Below, one piece after another: positions 39,645-48,751 of a DNA stretch of 64,000 nucleotides. This stretch comes from Candidatus Wallbacteria bacterium (GTDB lineage Bacteria; Muiribacteriota; UBA6191; JACPRK01). Positions within the stretch are counted from its first letter, which is position 1; every line of letters begins with the position of its first letter. Made by a program: the position numbers and the translations under genes. The notes beneath the pieces are model-generated. The model ran no database searches. It saw nothing but the letters and a program-made list of their open reading frames with translations, and was not told where the DNA came from. The stretch is taken from positions 1-64,000 of the forward strand of contig JACQZN010000011.1 in NCBI GenBank assembly GCA_016213845.1, in the 5' to 3' direction.

Positions 39645-42491
39645 ATGCCGAGCTGGATTCGCGCCGCAGCCGGTTTCTGTCTTCTCCTCTCGGGCGCGGC
39701 CGGCCTCGTCTACGAGGTCGTCTGGGAGCGCTACCTGCGCTCGCTGATGGGCAACACGACGGGAGCCGTGACGGCCGTGCTGGCGGCCTTCATGGGAGGC
39801 ATCGCGCTCGGCGGATGGCTCTTTGCGGGCGCGGCCCAGCGATCCCCTCGCCGGCTGCGGCTCTACGCGTGGTTGGAGCTCGGCTGCACGCTGCACGCGC
39901 TGGCGTTTCCGGCGCTGCTCTCGGCCGTCGGCGCCTTTCACGCCTGGGCCATCGCGGGCGCCGAAGAAACGAGCCTGGGGCTGGAGCTGGCCCGGCTGGC
40001 GCTGGCCTGCGGACTTCTCCTGCCCCCGGCCGTCCTGATGGGCGGGACGGTGCCGCTCCTGGCGGGCGAGGTCGGTGCGACGCACCTACCCGCGCTCTAC
40101 GCGGCGAACAGCCTGGGCGCAGTGGCGGGCTGCCTGGCCGCCGGCTTCTGGCTGATCGAGTGGCTGGGGCTCCGGGCCAGCCTGAACCTGGCGGCCTGCC
40201 TGAATGTGCTCGCGGCGCTGATCGCGCTCATGGCCGCACGTCTGGGCGAGGGCGGCGCGCTGTGCCGGGCGAACGGCCCGGAGGCCGGAGAGGTCGTTGC
40301 CGAGCGACCAATCCTGGCGGGCGCGTTTCTATCCGGGGCCGCCTCGATGACCCTGGAGGTCGGGTGGACCCGGCTCCTGGCCATGCTACTGGGTTCCTCT
40401 GTTCACTCCTTTGCGCTGATGCTGGCGTGCTTCATCTCCGGCATCACTGCCGGGGCCTGGTCGATCGGCCCGGGGGTGGCCGGAAGGGTGGCGGCGATGG
40501 GCTTCGTGCGTGGCCAGGTCCTGGCAGCCTTTCTGGCGCTCCTGGCCTTGCCGCTGGCCCATGGGCTCCCCACGGCATTCGTCCACATCAAGACGAGCGC
40601 CAGCTGGAGCTTCGGCGCCTTCCAGGCCGTGCAGTTCGTGCTGTCCGGGCTGATGATGCTGCCGGCGGCCTTCTTCTTCGGAAGGACCTTCCCGCTGGCA
40701 GCGCGCGCGATCGCTCCGGAGAGCGGCGGGGCGGCCGTCGGCAGGCTCTATGCTGCAAACACGGCCGGTACGCTCGCAGGCGCCGTTCTGGCCGGCGTTG
40801 TTCTGGTGCCCGGGTTGGGCGTACGGCTCACCTTGATCCTGGGCGCGTTGGGTTGCCTGGCCGCCGCGGCGTTCGCGGCGCTTTCGGCAATGACGGTTCG
40901 CGAGTTGGCGCTGGGCATGCGGGCACCGGCGGCGGCGCTGGCCGTCCTCTTCGCCGTGCTGCCGTCCTGGAACCCGATGATCCTGACTCAGGGCGCGTTC
41001 CGGCTGAGACGGGCTCCGGTCTCGGAGCCCTCCGGCGAACCGTCGAAGCCCAGACGGCAAGTCGTCTTCTTCCGTGAGGACGCCACCACGACGGTGTCGG
41101 TGGAGGAGTTCGGCACGGGCGCGCGAACCTTGCGCGTGAACGGAAAGGCGGACGCCTCCACACGCGAGGAGGACATGCGCACGCAGCTCTTGCTGGCTCA
41201 CGCGCCCCTGGTCCTGCACCCGCACGCGCGCGACGTCCTGGTGATCGGACTGGGGAGCGGAACGACCATGGCCGCGGCGCTGGCCCACCCGATCCGGCGC
41301 GCCGATTGTGTGGAGCTGTCGCCCGCAGTGCGAGAGGCGCTCCCGCTCTTCGAATCAATCAACCGCGGATTCTGGAAGAGCGACGGCCGCGCGCGCATCC
41401 TGGTGAACGACGCCCGGACCTTTCTGCTGGGGACGCCGAATCGCTACGACTGCATCGTCTCCGAGCCGTCGAACCCCTGGGTGGCCGGCGTCGCCAGCCT
41501 GTTCAGCCAGGAGTTCTTCGAGCTCTGCCGTGATCGGCTCAATCCGGGCGGGGTGATGGCGCAGTGGCTCCACACCTACGAGTTCGACGAGCAGGTGTTC
41601 AAGATCCTCCTCCAGACGTTTCGCTCCGCTTTCCCTCACGCCGTGGCTCTGAGGCTCGAGACGAACGATATCCAGCTTCTCGGCTCCACGAGGCCGATCC
41701 GTCCCGATTTTGCCGCGGCCAGGGCCCGGATGGGGCTGCCGGCCGTGGCGTCGGACCTGCGGCGGGCAGGCGTGAATGACCTCTTCTCGCTGGCGGCACT
41801 CGCCTGTTTCAGCGAAACGGGGCTGGCCGAGTACTCCGCAGGGCAGGCGGTGCATACGGACGACTTCCCCATCGTCGACTTCCTGGCGTCACGCGCCTTC
41901 TTCGCCTCGGCGTCGGTCGCGCTCCCGGACGCGCGCTACCGGTTCGGCGCCACCGACTCGCTGGCCGCGCAGCTCCTGGGGGGGAAGCGCCCCGACGCCC
42001 GGCAGCTGCTGGCGTTCGCTCGAGGGAACCTGCGCCGTTACTCCCGGGAAGCCGTGCTCGATGCCGCGCTGGAAGCGGCGGCTGCATTGCCGGCCGACGT
42101 CGACGCGCAGCGGACGGCTGCCGACGCGCTGCTCGAGATGGACGAACGGATCGCTGCGCTCGAGCACGCGCGGGCGGCGGCCAAGCTGCGGGCGGGGCCG
42201 CGCGAGCTGGAGATGCTGTACCGGTGCGCGATGGGCGTGGCCCCGCTGCGGCAGCCATTCTTCGAGCCGCCGGACGTCTCGGAAGCGATCGCGGCCAAGC
42301 TCCAGCTGAGGGTGCTCGAGCCGGCCCAGGTCCCCCACCGGTTGGATCTGGTGCGCGCCTACCTGCTGGGCGCACGCTGGCCGGAGGCCGAGCGGGAGCT
42401 CCAGTCACTGCTGGTGGTGGAGCCGTCGCATCCTGCGGCGCTGGAGCTTCTGGCGCGATTGCGCGAGCAAGAGCGGCGCCGGGTGGAGTGA
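39645..42491 (+). CDS. Fused membrane/spermidine-synthase-like protein with TPR-like tail
   Basis: The 948-aa protein has about 10-12 membrane helices in residues 1-445, starting with the typical FLLSGAAGLVYEVVWER-like entry (here CLLLSGAAGLVYEVVWE). A spermidine-synthase-like Rossmann domain follows (residues 500-720: VLVIGLGSGTT near 530, then DARTFLL and YDCIVSEPSNPW). TDDFP near 737 is also typical of this family. The last 180 residues look like helical repeats. Members are common in GC-rich bacteria, but the substrate is unknown and polyamine synthesis is not shown. It begins 12 bases after the pentapeptide gene. Confidence 0.82.
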   Translation: MPSWIRAAAGFCLLLSGAAGLVYEVVWERYLRSLMGNTTGAVTAVLAAFMGGIALGGWLFAGAAQRSPRRLRLYAWLELGCTLHALAFPALLSAVGAFHAWAIAGAEETSLGLELARLALACGLLLPPAVLMGGTVPLLAGEVGATHLPALYAANSLGAVAGCLAAGFWLIEWLGLRASLNLAACLNVLAALIALMAARLGEGGALCRANGPEAGEVVAERPILAGAFLSGAASMTLEVGWTRLLAMLLGSSVHSFALMLACFISGITAGAWSIGPGVAGRVAAMGFVRGQVLAAFLALLALPLAHGLPTAFVHIKTSASWSFGAFQAVQFVLSGLMMLPAAFFFGRTFPLAARAIAPESGGAAVGRLYAANTAGTLAGAVLAGVVLVPGLGVRLTLILGALGCLAAAAFAALSAMTVRELALGMRAPAAALAVLFAVLPSWNPMILTQGAFRLRRAPVSEPSGEPSKPRRQVVFFREDATTTVSVEEFGTGARTLRVNGKADASTREEDMRTQLLLAHAPLVLHPHARDVLVIGLGSGTTMAAALAHPIRRADCVELSPAVREALPLFESINRGFWKSDGRARILVNDARTFLLGTPNRYDCIVSEPSNPWVAGVASLFSQEFFELCRDRLNPGGVMAQWLHTYEFDEQVFKILLQTFRSAFPHAVALRLETNDIQLLGSTRPIRPDFAAARARMGLPAVASDLRRAGVNDLFSLAALACFSETGLAEYSAGQAVHTDDFPIVDFLASRAFFASASVALPDARYRFGATDSLAAQLLGGKRPDARQLLAFARGNLRRYSREAVLDAALEAAAALPADVDAQRTAADALLEMDERIAALEHARAAAKLRAGPRELEMLYRCAMGVAPLRQPFFEPPDVSEAIAAKLQLRVLEPAQVPHRLDLVRAYLLGARWPEAERELQSLLVVEPSHPAALELLARLREQERRRVE

Positions 42492-42580
42492 GTGATGCCT
42501 GAGCGCGGCTGGCCCCGCACGTCTTCTCGGAGACCATGCGGAGCCAGCTGCTCGTTTCACTCGTGCAACCGTCCGGAGTT

Positions 42581-43063
42581 CTAGGGGGGGCCGTCGCTGC
42601 CCGGATCGCCAGACGCACCGTCGCCAGACGAGGGCTTCGAGCCACCGGGGAGACTCCCTTTTGGGCCTCGGCCTGAGCGGCAGGCGGCTGCGGCCTTCTG
42701 GGCCGACATCCTGGCCAGCCTGAGCGCCCGGGCGGCCTCGCCGCATTTCTGTTCGGCGATCAGCTTCTCCGCGGATTGTACGTGGCCGGCCGCTTCGTCG
42801 AGGAGCTTCTGCGCCTCGGCGCGCTTGGCCTGGGGACATTTCTCGATGCGCTTGGTGGCCTGCTCCAGCCGCTTGCGGGCGCGCTCCAGGTGCTTCTTCA
42901 CTCGGTCGCACTGGCGGCCGGCCTTCTTGCCCGCGGGCTTGGCCTCGGGGGCGGCAGTCCCGGACGTCGAAGCGCTCGCTGCCGTAGAGGCTTCGGCCCA
43001 GACACCGGCCGGCAGCAGGCAAAGCGCCAGCGCCGCGGCGGGAATGCGTCTCTTCCAGTTCAT
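42581..43063 (-). CDS. Small secreted coiled-coil protein
   Basis: The 160-aa protein has a signal peptide ending VWA-E (about residue 23). A Lys/Arg/Ala-rich helical segment follows (about residues 45-130) with four Cys spaced widely (CDRVKK, EKCPQAKR, QKCGEAAR, AACRSGR), and a Gly/Ser/Pro tail. The Cys could pair in the periplasm. AGGAGG lies before the ATG. No family is recognised. A 59-base gap separates it from the uracil-DNA glycosylase upstream, so it may be the last gene of that operon. Confidence 0.65.
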   Translation of the reverse strand: MNWKRRIPAAALALCLLPAGVWAEASTAASASTSGTAAPEAKPAGKKAGRQCDRVKKHLERARKRLEQATKRIEKCPQAKRAEAQKLLDEAAGHVQSAEKLIAEQKCGEAARALRLARMSAQKAAAACRSGRGPKGSLPGGSKPSSGDGASGDPGSDGPP

Positions 43064-43122
43064 CGGTGTACCTCCTGTTCGACGCGGGGCGCGAGCGGCC
43101 CCGCAAAATGCGAGCGACAGGC

Positions 43123-43800
43123 TCAGAATAGCGACTGCTGACCGGGTTCCGTGGCTGGCGGCGGCGCGGCTAGCATCCCCCCCGGCGCCAGCGCGTCGTA
43201 ACGCCGGCGCAGCTCCTTCATCGACTGCCACGTCTGCCACTTGGGGCTGCCGACCGTTCGCTGCTGATTGCGCAATAGGAAGCTGGGATGGTAGAGCGCC
43301 TGGAGCTGGATGCCGTCCTTCCAGTCGAAGAACTGCCCCTGGCAACGAGTGATCCCAGGAGCGGTCTTCCCCAGGAAGAACGATTTGGCGACGTTGCCGA
43401 GCATGCCGATCAGCTTGGGGCGGATGATGCGGATCTGCTCGAGCAGGATCGGACCACACTCGGCCATCTCCTGGTCGGTCGGCGTGCGGTTTCCGGGCGG
43501 CCGGCACTTCACGACATTGGTGATGTAGACGTCACTGCGGGCGAAGCCGACACTCTCCAGGACCTTGTCGAGGAGCTGGCCGGCCGGGCCTACGAACGGC
43601 CGGCCTGAGAGGTCCTCCTGCTCTCCGGGGCCTTCGCCGACGAACATCAGGCGGGCGGCAGGGTTTCCTTCGCCGAAGACGAACTTGGTGCGGGTCCGGC
43701 AGAGCGTGCAGCGCATGGGGCGCTCGCAGGCGGACCGGAGGCCTTCGAGCTGGGCGTTCAGGGCCGCAATCTCTTTCTCAGAAGGGCGAACATCAGGCAT
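43123..43800 (-). CDS. Uracil-DNA glycosylase, family 4 (Fe-S)
   Basis: This enzyme removes uracil from DNA in base-excision repair. The 225-aa protein has GEGPGEQEDLSGRPFVGPAG-type motif A near residue 55 (shown as GEGPGEQEDL and RPFVGPAG) and HPSFLLR as motif B. The four cluster ligands fit Cys31, Cys34, Cys99 and Cys115, including the C-x15-C spacing of family 4. GGGAGGTG precedes the ATG. Its start lies 43 bases inside the 3' end of the proline-rich gene, so it is translationally linked to it. Confidence 0.93.
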   Translation of the reverse strand: MPDVRPSEKEIAALNAQLEGLRSACERPMRCTLCRTRTKFVFGEGNPAARLMFVGEGPGEQEDLSGRPFVGPAGQLLDKVLESVGFARSDVYITNVVKCRPPGNRTPTDQEMAECGPILLEQIRIIRPKLIGMLGNVAKSFFLGKTAPGITRCQGQFFDWKDGIQLQALYHPSFLLRNQQRTVGSPKWQTWQSMKELRRRYDALAPGGMLAAPPPATEPGQQSLF

Positions 43801-45431
43801 GCGAAAACACCTCCCATCACGAGGGGAAGCAACGGACGACCGCGCCGCCGGGCGCCGGGCGCCTGGGGCAGCGCAGGGTGAATCAACGGCGGCGGCTGGG
43901 CCGGTTCCACGAAGGGAGCGGGTGGCGGCACCGGCACGAATGGTACGGACTGAACGGCCGGCGCAACGGGCGGCGGGGCCACAGGAGCCGGAGGCTCCGG
44001 CGGAGGCTTTGGCTCCGTTTTAGGCACGGTGGGCGGCGCGGACGGGGGAGGAACGGGCTCGGGAGAAGGCGGAGGGCGCACCGGCGGCGGCGGAGCTGGC
44101 TCGGGCGGAGGCAGCGGCAGCGGCTCTCGTTCGGAAGCGCTCGGAGACGGGATCGGCGCGGGTGGCACGACGTCGGAAGTGACGCCGAACCGGAGCTCGA
44201 CTTCGCGAAGCCGCTCCCGAGCTTCTGAGAGAGCTGGGTCGGCGCGCAGCGCCCGGGCGAACGCGTGCGCCGCATCCTCCGGTCGTTCCATCGCCAGGTA
44301 CTGCCGGCCTGCCTCGTAAAAGGCCATGGCCTGGCTCGACGAGCGGGCCACGGGCGCCTCGGGAGCGGGTGGCGTCGCATCCGGGGCGGCAGCACCGGAG
44401 GAGCCGCCCTGGAGCGGCGGATCCGGAGCGCGCTCGGCCACACGCGGTGGCGCAGGCGGCAAGGTTGGCGGCGGGGGCTCATGGGCGCGGTCGGGGGTGG
44501 CCGGCGCCACGGGCGGCAGGGCCGGCACTCCAGCCGCCGCCGGCCTTCGAGAACGCCGCGGCGGCCGCTGGGGAACGGGAGCTGCAGCCGCCCCGGGCTC
44601 GCTCGGCGCTGTTTCGGGGGCTGAGCTTGCGGCCGTTCGTAGCGGCCGCCGTCCTGTTCGCTGCGAGCGGCGCCTTGGCGCGGAGGGCGTGTCGGTCGCC
44701 CCTGCCCGCGGGCCCAGCGACTGCGCCAGACTCTCGAGGAGACGCGTCATGGGCTCCGCGGCCCGTCCATCCCCGGAAGCGCGCGCGACCCAGCTGCCGA
44801 CCTGCGCCTCGAACCAGACCCGGCCGGTTCCGCTGTCCGTGCCTGAGAAGACACACGTGCCGATCCGCCAGCGTAGCGGTTTCTCCCTGCGGTGCCGAGC
44901 CTCGAGAGCGAAGCGGGCTCGCCGAGGTGACGCGAAGTAGGCGAGCTCGAGCTCGAGCTCGGGACGATCGCGGGGAGCGGCTGGCTCGGCGGCAGGCTCG
45001 GCGGCCGGTGGGCGGCCGGAGCGCCGGGCCCTGTATCTCTCCAGCAGAGCCTCGATCTTTCCCATTTTTCTCGGCGGCTCCACCGGGTCGTTCGAGTCGG
45101 TTTTCCCCGAGGGCGCCAACTTCAGCGTGAGCCACCGGCGTCCGCTGTCACGCAGGACCGAGACCAGCTCGAACCCCTCGAGGGAGAGCTCGAAGCCGCG
45201 CGCCATGCGGCGCGCCCACGAGTGACTCGAGAGACCCTCCACAGGCAAGGGAGCATCGGGAAAGTCCAGCGGGAAGCGCGACGGGCCGACCGCCGCCAGG
45301 GCTACCGCGGCCAGGGCGGGCAGAAGCGGGAACAGGATTGGCCAGGTGCGTCTCCTGCGGGAAGCCGCAGGCGTCGGGCGAGGGCGCATGAACGGTCCCG
45401 CTCCGACCGCGTAGCGCCTGGGAGCGTTCAC
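43758..45431 (-). CDS. Proline-rich membrane protein with TPR-like segment
   Basis: The 557-aa protein has one membrane helix at about residues 29-49, an Ala/Pro/Arg-rich spacer, a TPR-like pair of helices near residues 362-412 (AFYEAGRQYLAMERPEDAAHAF), a long Pro-rich linker and a second hydrophobic segment near 533-552 followed by RKRLRP. It should span the envelope or expose a long flexible region. The start is a GTG at 45431 that overlaps the upstream stop (GTGA); an ATG 14 codons later is possible. It lies between a cyclic-nucleotide-binding membrane protein and the uracil-DNA glycosylase. The function is unknown. Confidence 0.68.
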   Translation of the reverse strand: MNAPRRYAVGAGPFMRPRPTPAASRRRRTWPILFPLLPALAAVALAAVGPSRFPLDFPDAPLPVEGLSSHSWARRMARGFELSLEGFELVSVLRDSGRRWLTLKLAPSGKTDSNDPVEPPRKMGKIEALLERYRARRSGRPPAAEPAAEPAAPRDRPELELELAYFASPRRARFALEARHRREKPLRWRIGTCVFSGTDSGTGRVWFEAQVGSWVARASGDGRAAEPMTRLLESLAQSLGPRAGATDTPSAPRRRSQRTGRRPLRTAASSAPETAPSEPGAAAAPVPQRPPRRSRRPAAAGVPALPPVAPATPDRAHEPPPPTLPPAPPRVAERAPDPPLQGGSSGAAAPDATPPAPEAPVARSSSQAMAFYEAGRQYLAMERPEDAAHAFARALRADPALSEARERLREVELRFGVTSDVVPPAPIPSPSASEREPLPLPPPEPAPPPPVRPPPSPEPVPPPSAPPTVPKTEPKPPPEPPAPVAPPPVAPAVQSVPFVPVPPPAPFVEPAQPPPLIHPALPQAPGARRRGRPLLPLVMGGVFACLMFALLRKRLRP

Positions 45432-48400
45432 CTCAGCTCCGCCCTGGGGGTGGCCAGGTCCTCGAGCGTCTCGTAGCTGGCGAGATACTCGCGCATGACG
45501 CGCCGGAACTCCTCCCGAGCTAGCGTCAGGACCCGGCTGCGGGCCTCGGCAACGAGCGAAGGGCCCGACTTCACATCCTCCAGCAGCGCCCGCTCGCCGA
45601 AACACTGGCCCGTCGTGAGCGTGTCGAGCCGCTTTCGAGCGCCTTTGTCGGGAGCGTCGAGCACGGCCACGCGCCCGTCCTGAACCAGGTAGAGGCGATC
45701 GATTGGATCGTCGGACTTTAGGAGGACCTTGTTGGCCGGGTGTTGCTCGGCCTCGAGCCGGGCGGCCAGCTTGCCGATCTCGGCGGCAGGCAGGACGCTC
45801 AGCGCCGGGATGGTCCGCAGGAAGCCGCCGTAACGCACCAGCATCTCCAGCAAGCCTGCGATCGATTCGCCCCCCCCCATCAGCCGCTCCAGATCGCCGC
45901 GTCCCAGCGTGTAGAGCTCCACGTCCTCGCAGGCCACAACCGATGCGGCACGCCGCCCGCTGGAGACAAACGCCGATTCGCCGAAGCAATCGCCGGTCAC
46001 CAGATGGCCCAGCGGCTCGGCGTGACCCGACGGGTCCTCTCGCAGCACGGTCAGCTCGCCGCGCGCCACGACGTAGAATCGATCGGCCGGGTCGCCCTGG
46101 CGCACCACACGATCCCCGGCGTGGTAGCGCTCCAGCCTGACGACACGCATCAGCGCGCTGAACTCGGACTCCGCCAGGCGCGAGAAGAACGGCACGCGTG
46201 CGATCTCGTCGAGCCGGTCCGCGGCTGCGACGTCGGAGACGCCGGCCGGAAAGCTCTCGGGCATGTAGTGGCGCAACAGCTCCTGCTCGAACCAGTAGAG
46301 ATCGCCCATGGCCGTGCTGCGCGCCCAGGACGCGAATCGCCGGCCGGCCCGTTCGACGATGGACTCCTCCAGGAGGTCGAGCGTGCGCTTGAGGACGCCG
46401 ATCAGCCAGGCGGCGTCGCGCTCCTCCCATCCAGCGACGTCGAGCTCGCGATTGACGAGCAGGGCCTCGCCCTTGAACTCGCGCTCGGCGAGCCGGTTGA
46501 AAGCGCGCACCATGGCCTCGGCCTTGCGCTCGCCCAGGCCCATGGCATAGAGGGCGACGATGTTGTTGACGAGGACCTGGGCCGCCAGGAGCAGCATCTC
46601 GCGCTGCCCGCTGCCGGCGTTGGCGACCCGCGGAAAGCCGACCGGGCGGCGCCACTGGTGATCTACCCAGAGTCGCGTGGCCACGGCCGCAGCGATGGCC
46701 AGCGGCCATGCGGCAACCTCCCATCGGATGCTGCCGGTCTCGGGCCAGGTCCCGGGCTCGATGGTGAAACCGAACGCGCCTGCTGCGGCAAGCGCCAGCA
46801 GCGAGAGACCCAGGGGGCGCCAGAAGTGGCACGCGGGCGAAGCGGCGTGGATGCAGATGGGCCCGACTGCCGCCAGGGCGACCCCGACTCCCGCGACGAG
46901 ATCGAGGGCATCGAGCAGGCCGAAGACCGAGGGGTTGCGCCAGAGGCCGAAACCCGCGACGGCTAGCAGCACAGGCACGATGCACGTCAGCAGCGCGCTC
47001 TCGAAGCGGGTGGCCGGCACCAGGTTCGCCTCGCGCCGCAGGTGCCAGGCCGCCAAGAGCAAGAGCAGCGAGGAGAGACGCGTGGCGACCCCGATGGCCG
47101 AGGACGACGGCATCCAGGCGGCGAGGAGCCCGGCGTGCGCGGCCGCGCCGGCCGCCCACGTGAGGGAGCGCACGCCGGCGAAGAGCCCCAGCGCGAACAC
47201 GGCGGCGCCGACGGGCGAGCCCTGAAACGTCTTGCGCGCACGCATCAGGGGGAACATGGCGATGAAGCCGGCGATGCCGCAAACCATCCTCGCCATCGCG
47301 GCGTCGCAGAACATCACCAGCCCGAGCGAGAGCATCGCCGCCAGTGGCGTGACCAGCGTGGCCAGGACGCGGCGTCCCAGCGGCCGCACGAAGCAGGAGA
47401 TCGGAATCCAGACGACCAGCGCGAGCGCGTAGAAGAAGGCACCCAGGATGCCGGCGAGCACGCCGGCCAGCGCGACCCGCGAAAGAGCGGGCCCCTCGGC
47501 GAAGAGCTGCCGGGCGGGGCCGGACGAGAGGTCGCCATAGAGGTGGACGCCCAGCTTCAGCGCTAGCAGCGCCCAGACCATGCCGGCGGCTGCATAGAGG
47601 AACAGGGCGCGTTCCTCCTCGGAGAGCTTCTCGCCTCGGAGCTTTCCGGTCCATTTGCGGCTGAAGAGCGCGAACGCCTTGTCGCGAAGGCTTTCGCGAC
47701 CCAAGAGCATCTGGTAGAGCCGGCAGCCATCTGTGTCGTAGATGGGGCTGACGTCCAGGAACAGCATGAGGAGCCCCACGGTGACGAGCTGCGCCAGCAA
47801 CGGCTCCGGCAGCGGGGGCGGGTGCAGCTGCAGCGCCAGCGCCGCGACGCCTGCCATCGAGAGCGGGGCCCAGAGTCCCGCCAGCAGCGCGCCGGCCTGC
47901 GCCGCCCGGCCGGCCAGCAGCATCCCGCTGCGATCGACGAAGAGCGACGGTACGCCGCTCGAGAAGCCCAGGCCCCAGCACGGGATGTCTCGACCGGACA
48001 CCAGGATGGCGCAGCCGACGACCACCTGCCGCCAGGAGACCGCGAACCAGGCGGCCAGCAGGAGCCCCCAGACCGATCCCCCTTTGGGAATCAGGTGAAG
48101 GCCGGGCTCGGCCAGCAGACCCCTGAGGAAAATCAGCCCGCAAAATGGAAGGAAGATCAGAAAGAACCCGACGAAAACCCGGAAGGCTTTGTCGAGCCTC
48201 TCGTGAGCGTCGATGCGGCCGCAGACCAGCCCGCGCCTGCCGGGAACGCCGGGTCCCCAGGCCGCGCCGGTCAGCAGACCCTCGCGGACGAACCTGAGCA
48301 ACGCCTGGCCCACGCGGTCCGGCCCCAGCGGCGGTGAAGCGCGGAGCATCTCGCCGATCAGGTCTTCAACCGTGCGAGTCCCGTCCAGCAGCCTCCAGAT

Positions 48401-48607
48401 GGCAGCCTCGGAGGCCGACAGCTCCAGGTAGCGCCCCTCGTCGGGATGCAGGAGCACGGCGCGACCGTCTCCCGGCGCCGCCAGCTCCTCGACGTCGTCC
48501 CGCCGGCGTGGCCGCCGTTCCAGCAGCGGCTGCGAACCCACCGTGTGCGGACGCCGAACCGCGGCTTCCGCCGGCTCGGCTGCGACCTGTTCCGCTTCGT
48601 CTTCCAT
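45428..48607 (-). CDS. PqqD + inactive M50-like membrane protein with two cyclic-nucleotide-binding domains
   Basis: The 1059-aa protein (counted from the ATG at 48607; another in-frame ATG at 48664 adds 19 residues; neither has a clear ribosome binding site) begins with a PqqD/RRE-like domain at about 45-115 (VLLHPDEGRYLELSASEAAIW, then LLDGTRTVEDLI). About 12 membrane helices follow. The first ones match YydH-type M50 proteins (SGRDIPCWGLGF, and DTDGCRLYQMLLG as in the NPxxxxDG segment), but the HELGH position reads RQVVV at 193-197, so no zinc site can form. Two CNB domains lie at about 800-911 and 926-1046. The first has a full phosphate-binding cassette (CFGESAFVSSGRRAAS); the second lacks its Arg. 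The upstream boundary is a 27-bp perfect palindrome. Confidence 0.8.
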   Translation of the reverse strand: MEDEAEQVAAEPAEAAVRRPHTVGSQPLLERRPRRRDDVEELAAPGDGRAVLLHPDEGRYLELSASEAAIWRLLDGTRTVEDLIGEMLRASPPLGPDRVGQALLRFVREGLLTGAAWGPGVPGRRGLVCGRIDAHERLDKAFRVFVGFFLIFLPFCGLIFLRGLLAEPGLHLIPKGGSVWGLLLAAWFAVSWRQVVVGCAILVSGRDIPCWGLGFSSGVPSLFVDRSGMLLAGRAAQAGALLAGLWAPLSMAGVAALALQLHPPPLPEPLLAQLVTVGLLMLFLDVSPIYDTDGCRLYQMLLGRESLRDKAFALFSRKWTGKLRGEKLSEEERALFLYAAAGMVWALLALKLGVHLYGDLSSGPARQLFAEGPALSRVALAGVLAGILGAFFYALALVVWIPISCFVRPLGRRVLATLVTPLAAMLSLGLVMFCDAAMARMVCGIAGFIAMFPLMRARKTFQGSPVGAAVFALGLFAGVRSLTWAAGAAAHAGLLAAWMPSSSAIGVATRLSSLLLLLAAWHLRREANLVPATRFESALLTCIVPVLLAVAGFGLWRNPSVFGLLDALDLVAGVGVALAAVGPICIHAASPACHFWRPLGLSLLALAAAGAFGFTIEPGTWPETGSIRWEVAAWPLAIAAAVATRLWVDHQWRRPVGFPRVANAGSGQREMLLLAAQVLVNNIVALYAMGLGERKAEAMVRAFNRLAEREFKGEALLVNRELDVAGWEERDAAWLIGVLKRTLDLLEESIVERAGRRFASWARSTAMGDLYWFEQELLRHYMPESFPAGVSDVAAADRLDEIARVPFFSRLAESEFSALMRVVRLERYHAGDRVVRQGDPADRFYVVARGELTVLREDPSGHAEPLGHLVTGDCFGESAFVSSGRRAASVVACEDVELYTLGRGDLERLMGGGESIAGLLEMLVRYGGFLRTIPALSVLPAAEIGKLAARLEAEQHPANKVLLKSDDPIDRLYLVQDGRVAVLDAPDKGARKRLDTLTTGQCFGERALLEDVKSGPSLVAEARSRVLTLAREEFRRVMREYLASYETLEDLATPRAELR

Positions 48608-48675
48608 GGGTTGCCCCGGCACCGTCCGGAGAAGCTCCGAGTATACGCCAGCCCCCCAGCCCATTCAATGTAAGG

Positions 48676-48732
48676 AAAAACTGGGGACACACGACCTATT
48701 TCTGCGAAATAGGTCGTGTGTCCCCAGTTTTT
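48676..48732. repeat. Perfect palindromic repeat with GGGGACACACGAC arms, copy 2
   Basis: Two perfect 27-base inverted arms (48676-48702 and 48706-48732) surround a TGC loop. The right arm ends in a run of T, so the element could also terminate transcription on both strands. The core is the same as in the element at 37341-37430. It sits between two divergent genes. Confidence 0.85.
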
Positions 48733-48751
48733 TTTCTATGCTGCGGGCGAG

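Noticed and set aside
45432-48143. Very long upstream extension of the Pro-rich gene (frame open to 48143)
   Set aside because: It lies in another frame on top of the PqqD/CNB gene, which has clear domains; composition of the extension is Arg/Ala/Gly noise.
45428-48607. The CNB protein as an ion channel
   Set aside because: No pore motif (GYG-like) is visible; the membrane part matches M50/YydH features instead.
48676-48732. Inverted repeat as the end of an insertion sequence
   Set aside because: The two arms are only three bases apart and no transposase lies between or beside them; a REP-type palindrome fits better.
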